A stretch of 64,000 nt of DNA from Streptomyces sp. YPW6 (GCF_018866325.1 NZ_CP076457.1:4933001-4997000); one strand, 5' to 3'; positions 25,018 through 33,697 are shown, numbered from the stretch's first letter. The notes: generated from the sequence alone by a model not told the origin. Numbers and translations: made by a program.

Positions 25018-26454
25018 ATGGCAACGGCGCCCAGCGTCTCGTACTCGATGACGGTCCGGCTGGAGGTGCCCGCGAGCGGCACCGCGGTCTCCCAGCTCAC
25101 CACGGCCGTCGAGTCCTCCGGGGGCTCGGTCACCGGCCTCGACGTGACCGCGTCCGGCCACGAGAAGCTGCGGATCGACGTCACCATCGCCGCCAGCTCC
25201 ACCGCGCACGCCGACGAGATCGTCGAGGGTCTGCGCGACATCGAGGGCGTGGTGCTGGGCAAGGTCTCCGACCGTACGTTCCTGATGCACCTCGGCGGCA
25301 AGATCGAGATGGCGTCCAAGCACCCCATCCGCAACCGTGACGACCTCTCGATGATCTACACCCCCGGCGTCGCCCGGGTCTGCATGGCCATCGCCGACAA
25401 CCCCGAGGACGCCCGCCGCCTCACCATCAAGCGCAACTCCGTCGCAGTTGTGACGGACGGTTCCGCGGTGCTCGGCCTCGGCAACATCGGCCCGAAGGCC
25501 GCGCTGCCCGTGATGGAGGGCAAGGCGGCCCTCTTCAAGCGCTTCGCCGGCATCGACGCCTGGCCGATCTGCCTGGACACCCAGGACACCGACGCCATCG
25601 TCGAGATCGTCAAGGCCATCGCCCCCGGCTTCGCGGGCATCAACCTGGAGGACATCTCCGCCCCCCGCTGCTTCGAGATCGAGGCCCGGCTGCGCGAGGC
25701 CCTCGACATCCCCGTCTTCCACGACGACCAGCACGGCACCGCGATCGTCGTGCTCGCCGCCCTCACCAACGCACTGCGCGTGGTGGGCAAGAACACCGGT
25801 GACGTACGGGTCGTCATGTCCGGCGCGGGAGCGGCCGGAACGGCCATCCTGAAGCTGCTCATCGCCGCGGGCGTCAAGCACGCGGTGGTCGCCGACATCC
25901 ACGGAGTGGTGCACGCCGGACGCGAGGACCTGGTCTCCGCCGACCCCGACTCGCCGCTGCGCTGGATCGCCGACAACACCAACCCCGAGGGGGTCAGCGG
26001 CACCCTCAAGCAGGCCGTCGTCGGAGCGGACGTCTTCATCGGCGTCTCCGCCCCGAACGTGCTCAACGGCGACGACGTCGCCGCGATGGCGGACGACGCG
26101 ATCGTGTTCGCGCTCGCGAACCCGGACCCGGAGGTCGACCCCGCGATCGCCCGTCAGACGGCCGCGGTCGTCGCCACCGGCCGCTCGGACTTCCCCAACC
26201 AGATCAACAACGTACTCGTCTTTCCGGGTGTCTTCCGCGGTCTGCTGGACGCTCAGTCCCGCACCGTCAACACGGAGATGATGCTCGCCGCCGCCGGCGC
26301 CCTGGCCGACGTGGTCGCGGAGGACGAGGTCAACGCGAACTACATCATCCCCTCGGTCTTCAACGACAAGGTCGCGGGCGCGGTCGCCGGAGCCGTACGG
26401 GCCGCCGCGAAGGCCGCCGGGGTCACCGCGGTCGACCCTGCCACGACCGTCTGA
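25018..26454 (+). CDS. NAD(P)-dependent malic enzyme with N-terminal ACT domain
   Basis: The enzyme decarboxylates malate to pyruvate, linking the TCA cycle to pyruvate and reducing power. The 478-aa protein has an ACT-like regulatory domain at about 8-85 (SMTVRLEVPASGTAVSQL). The catalytic part starts at SMIYTPGVARVC, with GLGNIGPKAALPVMEGKAAL and the metal-binding DDQHGTAIVVLA. The nucleotide fold has GAGAAGTAILKLL. ATG 25018 has an AAGGA-type site upstream; an in-frame ATG at 24988 would add ten basic residues without such a site. Cofactor choice cannot be fixed by eye. Confidence 0.92.
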   Translation: MATAPSVSYSMTVRLEVPASGTAVSQLTTAVESSGGSVTGLDVTASGHEKLRIDVTIAASSTAHADEIVEGLRDIEGVVLGKVSDRTFLMHLGGKIEMASKHPIRNRDDLSMIYTPGVARVCMAIADNPEDARRLTIKRNSVAVVTDGSAVLGLGNIGPKAALPVMEGKAALFKRFAGIDAWPICLDTQDTDAIVEIVKAIAPGFAGINLEDISAPRCFEIEARLREALDIPVFHDDQHGTAIVVLAALTNALRVVGKNTGDVRVVMSGAGAAGTAILKLLIAAGVKHAVVADIHGVVHAGREDLVSADPDSPLRWIADNTNPEGVSGTLKQAVVGADVFIGVSAPNVLNGDDVAAMADDAIVFALANPDPEVDPAIARQTAAVVATGRSDFPNQINNVLVFPGVFRGLLDAQSRTVNTEMMLAAAGALADVVAEDEVNANYIIPSVFNDKVAGAVAGAVRAAAKAAGVTAVDPATTV

Positions 26455-26479
26455 CCCGGTCGTTTCGGGGTCCTTTCGG

Positions 26480-26500
26480 GGGGTACGCGCGAGGTACCCC
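26480..26500 (+). terminator. hairpin after malic enzyme
   Basis: GGGGTAC (26480-26486) pairs with GTACCCC (26494-26500) over a 7-nt loop, 26 bp after the stop codon. It is a modest candidate terminator. The rest of the 376-bp gap to hup holds the inverted repeat at 26730 and no clear promoter. Confidence 0.45.
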
Positions 26501-26729
26501 GGGCCGCACCCGCCCGTGCCGTACGGCGCGTCGCGGGTCGCGGCGCCCCAAACGCCCCTTTAGGGTGGGCGGGCAGCGGGCCCCGCGGGGCCCGGCATCC
26601 GCTGCGGACCGCTCGGCCAAGTCGACGGAGCGTCACCACGAGCAGACCGTGGCGCTTTTCATTGACCCCGAAGGGTTCCGGATTGGCTTTCCCGCCGCTG
26701 GTGGGGGCAGGATGCGTAATCGGGCGAGA

Positions 26730-26747
26730 GGGTCTGACATCAGACCC
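26730..26747. promoter_or_regulatory. inverted repeat upstream of hup
   Basis: GGGTCTGA-CA-TCAGACCC is an 8-bp palindromic repeat with a 2-bp centre, 83 bp upstream of the HU start. Two-fold symmetry with no T tract fits a dimeric repressor site or a leader hairpin better than a terminator. Confidence 0.45.
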
Positions 26748-26830
26748 GGGTCCGGGGACTGTCAGAGGGCCCTGGCAGCATCGGCTTCGATCTCACGCCT
26801 CACAGGCAAGAAGAACACGGGAGTAACAAC

Positions 26831-27112
26831 ATGAACCGCAGTGAGCTGGTGGCCGCCCTGGCCGACCGCGCCGAGGTGACGCGCAAGGACGCCGACGCCG
26901 TGCTGGCCGCGCTCGCCGAGACCGTCGGTGAGGTCGTCGCCAAGGGCGACGAGAAGGTCACCATCCCCGGTTTCCTGACCTTCGAGCGCACCCACCGTGC
27001 CGCTCGCACCGCCCGCAACCCGCAGACCGGCGACCCGATCAACATCCCCGCCGGCTACAGCGTGAAGGTCTCCGCGGGCTCGAAGCTCAAGGAAGCCGCC
27101 AAGGGCAAGTAA
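26831..27112 (+). CDS. hup: nucleoid protein HU
   Basis: This is a 93-aa HU/IHF-family DNA-bending protein of normal short length, without the lysine-rich tail of the sporulation HupS type. It starts MNRSELVAALADRAEVT and contains GFLTFERTHRAARTARNPQTG and INIPAGYSVKVSAGS, the beta-arm segment that enters the minor groove. It corresponds to the vegetative HU, HupA, of Streptomyces. GGAGT lies 8 nt before the ATG. It should be strongly expressed and monocistronic, with a terminator directly behind. Confidence 0.96.
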   Translation: MNRSELVAALADRAEVTRKDADAVLAALAETVGEVVAKGDEKVTIPGFLTFERTHRAARTARNPQTGDPINIPAGYSVKVSAGSKLKEAAKGK

Positions 27113-27126
27113 CCCCAGGCGCGACG

Positions 27127-27160
27127 AGGGCGGCCACTCCCGATGGGGAGGGGCCGCCCT
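27127..27160 (+). terminator. hup terminator
   Basis: AGGGCGGCC (27127-27135) pairs with GGCCGCCCT (27152-27160). The stem is extended by inner CTCC/GGAG pairing, and TTCC follows. Confidence 0.7.
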
Positions 27161-27237
27161 TCCGCATGCCGGGGCGCTTATGACGGGGGCACATGCGCCC
27201 CGTACAGCCCCTGCCGCTGTCCCGGGGCCCCCGGGGC

Positions 27238-27693
27238 TCACGGATGCATCCGTGAGCCCTTCAGCACCTTGTCCACGGCGTTCCGCGCCCCGTACACGGC
27301 CAGACCCACCAGATCCAGCGCGTCGCGCCCCACGGCCCGTACCGCCGCGCGGTTGTCCCGGTCGTTGCCCGTGCCGAACAGGTCCGAGGTGAACACCGCC
27401 ACCGTCAGGGACCGGGAGAGGGCCTTCGTGTGCGCGGCGGTCAGCGTCTCCTTCGCCCCCTCGAAGACCAGCACCGGCTGCCGCAGCATCGGCAGGTACG
27501 CGGTCGCGTCGGCGTCCTCGTAGGGCTCGCCGATCACTTCCGGCGCCACCGTCCCCAGGCCGCTCACCAGGAAGGCGGTCACGTTCAGCCGCTGCCAGGT
27601 CTCCAGGTCGTCGCGGAGCAGCACCGCGATCTTCGTGTCGAAACGGACGGGCGCGCTCTCGCCGCCGCCCGCGTTCTCGTGCGTGTTTCCCAT
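27238..27693 (-). CDS. DUF2000 family protein
   Basis: This 151-aa protein reads FDTKIAVLLRDDLETWQRLNV, then FLVSGLG and a C-terminal DLVGLAVYGARNAVDKVLKG, which I recognise as the DUF2000 family, a fold related to peptidyl-tRNA hydrolase II. No biochemical role is established. The ATG at 27693 is 50 bp from the AraC regulator start on the other strand, leaving a short shared promoter region. That divergent pairing suggests the regulator controls it. Confidence 0.8.
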   Translation of the reverse strand: MGNTHENAGGGESAPVRFDTKIAVLLRDDLETWQRLNVTAFLVSGLGTVAPEVIGEPYEDADATAYLPMLRQPVLVFEGAKETLTAAHTKALSRSLTVAVFTSDLFGTGNDRDNRAAVRAVGRDALDLVGLAVYGARNAVDKVLKGSRMHP

Positions 27694-27742
27694 GGGGCGA
27701 GACTGGCCGCCGCCCCGCCGCGGCGTCTTGTACGTTCTTGGC

Positions 27743-28564
27743 GTGACCCGCGTGAGCCGCCCGCAGGAGGTCTCGGCCTGGCGGCCGTCCGTCGCCGGTG
27801 TCGTGGAGGTCTTCCACGCCCGCTTCACCGAGCACGCCTACCCCATGCACGTCCACGACGCCTGGACGCTCCTGATCGTCGACGACGGCGCCGTCCGCTA
27901 CGACCTGGACCGCCACCGGCACGGCACCCCCGACGGCACGGTGAGCCTGCTGCCGCCGCAGGTACCGCACAACGGTTCCCCCGCCACCCCGGACGGGTTC
28001 CGCAAACGGGTGCTCTATCTGGACATGAGTCACCTCGACGCGAGCCTCATCGGCCCCGCCGTCGACACCCCCGATCTGGCCGACCCGCTCCTGCGCGCCC
28101 GCGTCGCGCGGCTGCACACCGCCCTCGCGGACCCGGGCGACGCGCTGGAGGCGGAGAGCCGCCTGGCGTTCGTCGGGGAGCGGCTGCGCGGCCACCTGCG
28201 GCCCCTGGCGGCCCCGGAGACCCCGCGGCCCGGTCCCGGCGTCGCCCGGGACCTGCGCGAGCTGCTGGACGAGCGGCTGCGGGAGGGCGTCACGCTCGCC
28301 GAGGCCGCCCGGCTGGTCCACGCGCACCCGACCCATCTCGTACGGGCCTTCAGCGCGGCCTACGCGATCGCGCCCCACCAGTACGTGACGGCCCGCCGGG
28401 TCGACCTCGCCCGCCGGCTCCTGCTGGAGGGCGTGCCGCCGGGACAGGCGGCCACCGCGGTCGGCTTCCACGACCAGTCCCACCTCACCCGGCACTTCCG
28501 GCGGATCGCGGGCACCACCCCGGGCCGGTTCGCGCGCTCGCGCGGGCTCGCCGGGGGCCCGTGA
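27743..28564 (+). CDS. AraC family transcriptional regulator
   Basis: This 273-aa protein has an N-terminal cupin-like ligand domain (FTEHAYPMHVHDAWTLLIVD; the histidines are typical) and two C-terminal helix-turn-helix units at about 185-265 (LAEAARLVHAHPTHLVRAFSA and ATAVGFHDQSHLTRHFRR). GTG at 27743 is chosen because TACGTT at 27731-27736 is a -10-like box 6 nt upstream, giving a leaderless message. It is divergent from DUF2000. The ligand is unknown. Confidence 0.87.
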   Translation: MTRVSRPQEVSAWRPSVAGVVEVFHARFTEHAYPMHVHDAWTLLIVDDGAVRYDLDRHRHGTPDGTVSLLPPQVPHNGSPATPDGFRKRVLYLDMSHLDASLIGPAVDTPDLADPLLRARVARLHTALADPGDALEAESRLAFVGERLRGHLRPLAAPETPRPGPGVARDLRELLDERLREGVTLAEAARLVHAHPTHLVRAFSAAYAIAPHQYVTARRVDLARRLLLEGVPPGQAATAVGFHDQSHLTRHFRRIAGTTPGRFARSRGLAGGP

Positions 28565-28573
28565 GGGCGAAGG

Positions 28574-28613
28574 CCGGCGCCCCGGCCCCCTCCGCGGGGG
28601 ACCGGGGCGCCGG
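28574..28613. terminator. bidirectional terminator between araC-type gene and murA
   Basis: CCGGCGCCCCGG (28574-28585) pairs with CCGGGGCGCCGG (28602-28613). The inside is further paired CCCCC/GGGGG. A second 7-bp hairpin (28620-28626 with 28634-28640) is next to the murA stop codon. Confidence 0.75.
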
Positions 28614-28648
28614 TGGCGCAGTGCTGTGTGCGGCAGCACTGTGCGGGG

Positions 28649-29989
28649 TCAGACCAGGGAACCGCCCGGCAGCTCCACCTTCGCGCCGAGCTTCTCCAGC
28701 TTCTCCATGAAGTTCTCGTAACCGCGGTTGATCAGGTCGATGCCGTGCACCCGCGAGGTGCCCTGCGCCGCGAGCGCCGCGATCAGGTACGAGAAGCCGC
28801 CGCGCAGGTCGGGGATGACCAGGTCGGCGCCCTGCAGCTTCGTCGGTCCGGAGACGACCGCCGAGTGCAGGAAGTTGCGCTGGCCGAAGCGGCAGTCCGA
28901 GCCGCCCAGGCACTCGCGGTAGAGCTGGATGTGCGCGCCCATCTGGTTGAGCGCGGAGGTGAAGCCGAGCCGCGACTCGTACACCGTCTCGTGGACGATC
29001 GACAGGCCCGCGGCCTGCGTCAGGGCCACCACCAGCGGCTGCTGCCAGTCGGTCTGGAAGCCGGGGTGCACGTCCGTCTCCAGCGCGATGGCGTTGAGCG
29101 CGCCGCCCGGGTGCCAGAAGCGGATGCCCTCGTCGTCGATCTCGAAGGCTCCGCCGACCTTGCGGTAGGTGTTCAGGAAGGTCATCATCGAGCGCTGCTG
29201 GGCGCCGCGCACGTAGATGTTGCCCTCGGTCGCCAGCGCCGCCGACGCCCAGGAAGCCGCCTCCAGGCGGTCCGGGATCGCCCGGTGGGTGTAGCCGTCG
29301 AGCTTGTCGACACCGGTGATCCGGATGGTCCGGTCGGTGTCCATGGAGATGATCGCGCCCATCTTCTGCAGCACGCAGATGAGGTCCTCGATCTCCGGTT
29401 CGACGGCCGCGTTGGACAGCTCGGTGACGCCCTCGGCGAGGACGGCGGTGAGCAGCACCTGCTCGGTGGAGCCCACCGAGGGGTACGGCAGCCGGATCTT
29501 GGTGCCGCGCAGCCGCTGCGGGGCCTCCAGGTACTGGCCGTCGGCCCGCTTCTCGATGGTCGCGCCGAACTGGCGCAGCACCTCGAAGTGGAAGTCGATC
29601 GGCCGGCCGCCGATGTCGCAGCCGCCCAGCCCCGGGATGAAGGCGTGGCCGAGGCGGTGCAGCAGGGGGCCGCAGAACAGGATCGGGATGCGCGAGGAAC
29701 CCGCGTGGGCATCGATGTCGGCGACGTTCGCCGACTCGACGTGCGAGGGGTCGAGGATCAGTTCGCCCGGCTCGTCGCCGGGGCGGACGGTGACGCCGTG
29801 CAGCTGGAGGAGCCCCCGCACCACCCGTACGTCACGGATGTCGGGCACGTTGCGGAGGCGGCTGGGCCCGCTGCCGAGCAGCGCGGCGACCATGGCCTTC
29901 GGCACCAGGTTCTTGGCGCCTCGGACGCGGATCTCGCCCTCCAGCGGGGTGCCGCCGTGGACAAGCAGGACATCGTCTGTGCCGGTCAT
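28649..29989 (-). CDS. murA: UDP-N-acetylglucosamine 1-carboxyvinyltransferase
   Basis: MurA transfers enolpyruvate from PEP to UDP-GlcNAc in the first committed step of peptidoglycan synthesis. This 446-aa cytoplasmic enzyme has a conserved start (LEGEIRVRGAKNLVPKAMVAALL) and the active-site loop GLGGCDIGGRPIDFHFEV. The loop cysteine is present, so it is of the fosfomycin-sensitive type. The pairs PDLRGGFSYLIAALAAQG and RGYENFMEKLEKLGA complete the family pattern. ATG at 29989 fits; the codons upstream do not look like protein. It is transcribed towards the araC-type gene and terminated by the hairpins between them. Confidence 0.96.
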   Translation of the reverse strand: MTGTDDVLLVHGGTPLEGEIRVRGAKNLVPKAMVAALLGSGPSRLRNVPDIRDVRVVRGLLQLHGVTVRPGDEPGELILDPSHVESANVADIDAHAGSSRIPILFCGPLLHRLGHAFIPGLGGCDIGGRPIDFHFEVLRQFGATIEKRADGQYLEAPQRLRGTKIRLPYPSVGSTEQVLLTAVLAEGVTELSNAAVEPEIEDLICVLQKMGAIISMDTDRTIRITGVDKLDGYTHRAIPDRLEAASWASAALATEGNIYVRGAQQRSMMTFLNTYRKVGGAFEIDDEGIRFWHPGGALNAIALETDVHPGFQTDWQQPLVVALTQAAGLSIVHETVYESRLGFTSALNQMGAHIQLYRECLGGSDCRFGQRNFLHSAVVSGPTKLQGADLVIPDLRGGFSYLIAALAAQGTSRVHGIDLINRGYENFMEKLEKLGAKVELPGGSLV

Positions 29990-30048
29990 GTATCTCGCGT
30001 TCCGGAGTGGTCGGGCAGGGGGCCAACGAAAAGGGTAATGGCCTCCTA

Positions 30049-30074
30049 CCCCCCTTCCGTAAGACGAAGGGGGG
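30049..30074 (-). promoter_or_regulatory. hairpin in the murA upstream region
   Basis: CCCCCCTTC (30049-30057) pairs with GAAGGGGGG (30066-30074) over an 8-nt loop, 60 bp upstream of the murA start. On the murA strand it precedes a TACCCT -10-like box (30037-30032). It may belong to the promoter region of either divergent gene. Nothing else is clear in the 287-bp gap 29990-30276. Confidence 0.35.
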
Positions 30075-30276
30075 TGTACGAACGTCATGAATCCGCCACA
30101 ACACCCTCCGCGCACCCGATCTTGCGGAGGGTTACCGTCCGGATGGCCCACGGCGCCCCCGCCGGACGATGCGCTCCCCGTGCCTCCGTGCGCCCTGAGC
30201 TGCGCTCGCTCTTCTGAGGGCGGCATCACGGGCACTCACCTCCCGGGAAGGCCGCGGATGCGGGATCATTCGTGCC

Positions 30277-30837
30277 ATGACCGAGGTGTCCTCGCTCACA
30301 GGGCGACTGCTCGTGGCCGCACCCGCCCTCACGGACCCGAATTTCGACCGCGCGGTGGTGCTGCTCCTCGACCACGACGAGGAGGGCTCCCTCGGCGTGG
30401 TCCTCAACCGCCCGACCCCGGTCGGCGTCGGCGACATCCTGGAGTCCTGGGCCGCCCTGGCCGGCGAGCCGGACGTGGTCTTCCAGGGGGGTCCGGTCTC
30501 GCTCGACTCCGCGCTCGGCGTGGCGGTGATCCCCGGCGACGAGGGCCCGCTCGGCTGGCGGCGGGTCCACGGGGCGATCGGACTGGTCGATCTGGAGACC
30601 CCGCCGGAGCTGCTCGGCCCCGCCCTCGGCTCGCTGCGGATCTTCGCCGGGTACGCCGGCTGGGGTCCCGGTCAACTGGAGGGCGAGCTGACCGAGGGGG
30701 CGTGGTACGTGGTCGAGTCCGAGCCCGGTGACGTCTCCTCCCCGCGCCCCGAACGGCTCTGGCGCGCGGTGCTCCGCCGCCAGCGCAGCGAGCTGGCGAT
30801 GATCGCCACGTATCCGGACGACCCTTCGCTCAACTGA
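30277..30837 (+). CDS. YqgE/AlgH family protein (UPF0301)
   Basis: This 186-aa protein matches the YqgE/AlgH family: GRLLVAAPALTDPNFDRAVVLLLDHDEEGSLGVVLNRP at the N-terminus, then FQGGPVS and FAGYAGWGPGQLEGEL. AlgH was named as an alginate regulator in Pseudomonas, but the general function is unknown and the fold suggests ligand or nucleic-acid handling. It has no signal peptide. The next gene starts 30 bp downstream. Confidence 0.9.
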   Translation: MTEVSSLTGRLLVAAPALTDPNFDRAVVLLLDHDEEGSLGVVLNRPTPVGVGDILESWAALAGEPDVVFQGGPVSLDSALGVAVIPGDEGPLGWRRVHGAIGLVDLETPPELLGPALGSLRIFAGYAGWGPGQLEGELTEGAWYVVESEPGDVSSPRPERLWRAVLRRQRSELAMIATYPDDPSLN

Positions 30838-30867
30838 TCCCCGTCTCTTTCAGTACCCTTGGCGGTT

Positions 30868-31164
30868 ATGAGCACTCTTGAGCCCGATCGCGGGGCAGGT
30901 ACGGGGACCCTCGTCGAGCCGACGCCGCAGGTGTCGAGGGGCGACGGCGACCACGAGCGCTACGCCCATTACGTCCAGAAGGACAAGATCATGGCGAGCG
31001 CCCTGGAGGGCACTCCCGTGGTCGCGCTGTGCGGAAAGGTCTGGGTGCCGGGGCGCGACCCCAAGAAGTACCCGGTCTGTCCCATGTGCAAGGAGATCTA
31101 CGAGTCCATGGGCGCCGGCGGCGACAAGGACAAGGGCAAGGGCGGCGGCAAGGACAAGAAGTAG
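30868..31164 (+). CDS. DUF3039 domain protein, zinc-binding
   Basis: This 98-aa protein contains HYVQKDKIMASALEGTPVVALCG, then GRDPKKYPVCPMCKEIY, the pattern of the actinobacterial DUF3039 family. The single Cys plus the CPMC pair suggest a zinc site with His. The tail is Lys/Gly-rich. The ATG at 30868 is 9 nt after a TACCCT -10-like box (30853-30858), so the transcript may be nearly leaderless. The function is unknown. Confidence 0.85.
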   Translation: MSTLEPDRGAGTGTLVEPTPQVSRGDGDHERYAHYVQKDKIMASALEGTPVVALCGKVWVPGRDPKKYPVCPMCKEIYESMGAGGDKDKGKGGGKDKK

Positions 31165-31184
31165 GTCCGGCCCCACCCCTGCCG

Positions 31185-31226
31185 AAGGCCCCCGGGGCGT
31201 GCGACACCGCACGCCCCGGGGGCCTT
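31185..31226 (+). terminator. terminator after DUF3039
   Basis: A perfect 19-bp stem (31185-31203 with 31208-31226) has an ACAC loop, an AA start and a TTTCGC tail. It is one of the longest stems in the window and insulates the sugar operon that follows. Confidence 0.88.
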
Positions 31227-31292
31227 TCGCACGCCTCCTCACGGAAGGTGACCGCGCGGTCGCGTTGCACGGGCTGCATCCGCTGGTCACAG

Positions 31293-31308
31293 AGTGGTCG
31301 AGACCACT
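31293..31308. promoter_or_regulatory. DasR operator (dre site)
   Basis: AGTGGTCGAGACCACT differs from the consensus dre element A(G/C)TGGTCTAGACCA(G/C)T only at the central T-to-G. It abuts the -35 hexamer of the promoter of the sugar-transport operon. DasR, the GlcNAc-responsive GntR regulator, would repress by occluding polymerase. Confidence 0.85.
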
Positions 31309-31336
31309 TGTCGTCGCCGGAGCGCGGATCTACTCT
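31308..31336 (+). promoter_or_regulatory. promoter of the aminosugar transport operon
   Basis: TTGTCG (31308-31313), a 17-bp spacer and TACTCT (31331-31336) form a good vegetative promoter, 68 bp upstream of the binding-protein ATG. The dre site ends at the first base of the -35 hexamer. Confidence 0.6.
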
Positions 31337-31364
31337 CCTGCCAGTTGTGCAGAACGAAACGCAC

Positions 31365-31381
31365 GTTGCACATGATGCAAC
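31365..31381. promoter_or_regulatory. second operator-like palindrome
   Basis: GTTGCACATGATGCAAC is a 6-bp inverted repeat with a 5-bp centre, lying between the predicted transcription start and the binding-protein ATG. A related TTGTGCAGAA is 20 bp upstream. It does not match dre, so a second regulator is possible. Confidence 0.5.
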
Positions 31382-31403
31382 ACTTGACCGGTAGGGGTTC
31401 CGG

Positions 31404-32708
31404 ATGAAGCTTTCTGCCCGAATTGCCGCTCCCGTCGCGGCGCTTGTGCTGGCCGGCCTCACCGCCACCGCCTGTGCGCCGCAGACCTCCGACACGAGTG
31501 CGAAGGGTGACGACAAGAGCGGCACGCTCCGTGTCTGGCTCTTCCAGGAGGTCGGCAACAAGCCCAAGGAGAAGGTCGTCGACGCGGCCGTCGCCGACTT
31601 CGAGAAGGCCCACGAGGGCGCGAAGGTCGAGGTCGAGTACATACCCGTCGACACCCGCGCCCAGCGCATCAAGGCGGCCTTCAACGACCCCAAGAGCGCC
31701 CCGGACCTCATCGAGTACGGCAACAGCGACACCGCCGGATACGTCAAGGACGGCGGACTCGCCGACATCACCGAGGAGTTCGGCGCCTGGGACGAGGCCA
31801 AGGACACCGACCCGATCGCCCGGCAGTCCGTCACCGTGGACGGCAAGGTCTACGGCGCGCCCTTCTTCGTCGGCGTCCGGGCCCTCTACTACCGCACCGA
31901 CGTCTTCGAGGACCTCGGCATCGATCCCCCCAAGTCCCAGGACGAGCTGATCTCCACCGCCAAGAAGATCCGCAAGGCGAAGCCGGACCTCTACGGTCTC
32001 GCGGTCGGCGGTGCGTACACCTACGGCGCGATGCCCTTCATCTGGGCCAACGGCGGCGAGCTCGCGGGCGAGACCGACGGGACGTTCACCTCCGGCATCA
32101 ACAGCGAGAAGTCCCGCAAGGGCATCGAGGCGTACACCTCCCTCTTCGGCGACGACAACTGCCCCGCCGCCAAGTGCGCCTCCATGGGCGGCAACGCCAC
32201 CGTGACCGCCTTCGCCTCCGGCAAGGCCGCCATGGCCATCGGCGGCGACTTCAGCCACGCGGCCGTCGAGGCGGGCGCGGTCAAGGGCAAGTACGCCGTC
32301 GTGCCGCTGCCCGGCGTCGCGCAGAACTCCATCGCCCCGGCCTTCGCGGGCGGCAACAACCTCGGTGTCCTCAAGAGCAGCTCGCACCGCACCCTCGCCG
32401 TCGACCTCATGAAGTCGCTGTCCGGCAAGAAGACCCAGGCCCAGATGTTCGACGCGATGGGCTTCCTGCCCACCTACACCGACGTCCTGGACAACGCCGC
32501 GAAGAAGGAGCCCTTCGTCGCCCCGTTCGTCCAGACCCTCGGCGCGGGCGCCAAGTTCGTCCCCGCCTCGCCCGCCTGGGGCCAGATCGACGCCTCGCTG
32601 GTCCTGCCGACGATGTTCCAGGAGATCGTCTCCGGCCGTAAGGACGTGGCGAAGGCCTCGGACGACGCGGCGAAGAAGATGGACGCGGCCTTCTCCGAAG
32701 CCGGCTGA
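31404..32708 (+). CDS. sugar-binding lipoprotein of an ABC importer
   Basis: This 434-aa extracytoplasmic lipoprotein has a basic start, a hydrophobic core and a lipobox ending ATAC. It belongs to solute-binding family 1 (VWLFQEVGNKPKEKVVDAAV, then YGNSDTAGYVKDGGL). With two permeases and a hexosaminidase downstream and a dre site upstream, the ligand is probably N-acetylglucosamine or a short chito-oligosaccharide. That is inference from context. The cluster is separate from the dasABC and ngcEFG loci known in S. coelicolor. Confidence 0.9.
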   Translation: MKLSARIAAPVAALVLAGLTATACAPQTSDTSAKGDDKSGTLRVWLFQEVGNKPKEKVVDAAVADFEKAHEGAKVEVEYIPVDTRAQRIKAAFNDPKSAPDLIEYGNSDTAGYVKDGGLADITEEFGAWDEAKDTDPIARQSVTVDGKVYGAPFFVGVRALYYRTDVFEDLGIDPPKSQDELISTAKKIRKAKPDLYGLAVGGAYTYGAMPFIWANGGELAGETDGTFTSGINSEKSRKGIEAYTSLFGDDNCPAAKCASMGGNATVTAFASGKAAMAIGGDFSHAAVEAGAVKGKYAVVPLPGVAQNSIAPAFAGGNNLGVLKSSSHRTLAVDLMKSLSGKKTQAQMFDAMGFLPTYTDVLDNAAKKEPFVAPFVQTLGAGAKFVPASPAWGQIDASLVLPTMFQEIVSGRKDVAKASDDAAKKMDAAFSEAG

Positions 32709-32710
32709 CG

Positions 32711-33697
32711 ATGACCACGCACACCTCTCCGCTCAAGGCCCCGCCCGCGGGCGGGGCCCGGGCGGGCGGCGCCACCCCGGCCGCCCGCCCGCCCCGGCGC
32801 CCCCGGTCCGTCTCACCCGCGAACCGCTCCGGCTGGACCCCCTGGCTCTACCTCCTGCCCGCGCTCGTCCTGCTCGCCGGACTGCTGGTCTACCCGATCT
32901 ACCAGCTCGGCCTGATCTCGTTCCTGGAATACACCCAGGCCCAGGTCAGCGGCGGCGAACCCACCACCTTCCAGGGGTTCGGCAACTACGCGACCCTCTT
33001 CAACGACAGCCAGTTCTGGCAGGTCCTCCTCGCCACCGTGCTCTTCGCGGCGGCCTGCGTGGTCTCCACCCTGTTCGTCGGCTGCGCGCTCGCCGTCCTG
33101 CTCACCCGCGTCCGCGCCCTGCCCCGGCTCGCGCTGATGATGGCCGCGCTCGGCGCCTGGGCGACCCCCGCGATCACCGGCTCCACCGTCTGGGTCTTCC
33201 TCTTCGACCCCGACTTCGGACCGGTCAACAAGGTGCTCGGACTCGGCGACTTCTCCTGGACGTACGGCCGCTACAGCGCCTTCGCGCTCGTGCTCCTCGA
33301 AGTCCTGTGGTGCTCGTTCCCGTTCGTGATGGTCACCGTGTACGCGGGCATCCGGGCCATCCCCACCGAGGTGCTGGAGGCCGCCTCGCTGGACGGCGCG
33401 TCGCAGTGGCGGATCTGGCGCACCATCATGGCGCCGATGCTCAAGCCCATCCTGATCGTCGTCACCATCCAGTCGATCATCTGGGACTTCAAGGTCTTCA
33501 CCCAGATCTACGTCATGACGGGCGGCGGCGGCATCGCCGGCCAGAACCTGGTGCTCAACGTGTACGCCTACCAGAAGGCGTTCGCGTCCTCGCAGTACAG
33601 CCTCGGATCGGCGATCGGCGTCGTGATGCTGGTGATCCTGCTGGCCGTCACGCTGGTCTATCTGCGCCTGGTGAGGCGCCAGGGGGAGGAACTGTGA
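32711..33697 (+). CDS. ABC sugar permease, MalF type
   Basis: This 328-aa inner-membrane permease begins 2 bp after the binding-protein stop. It has a ~35-residue Pro/Arg-rich cytoplasmic start, then six membrane segments. The EAA loop (EAASLDGASQWRIWRTIMAPML) contacts the ATPase. Its stop overlaps the next start (GTGA). It forms a heterodimer with the following MalG-type permease. Confidence 0.93.
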   Translation: MTTHTSPLKAPPAGGARAGGATPAARPPRRPRSVSPANRSGWTPWLYLLPALVLLAGLLVYPIYQLGLISFLEYTQAQVSGGEPTTFQGFGNYATLFNDSQFWQVLLATVLFAAACVVSTLFVGCALAVLLTRVRALPRLALMMAALGAWATPAITGSTVWVFLFDPDFGPVNKVLGLGDFSWTYGRYSAFALVLLEVLWCSFPFVMVTVYAGIRAIPTEVLEAASLDGASQWRIWRTIMAPMLKPILIVVTIQSIIWDFKVFTQIYVMTGGGGIAGQNLVLNVYAYQKAFASSQYSLGSAIGVVMLVILLAVTLVYLRLVRRQGEEL

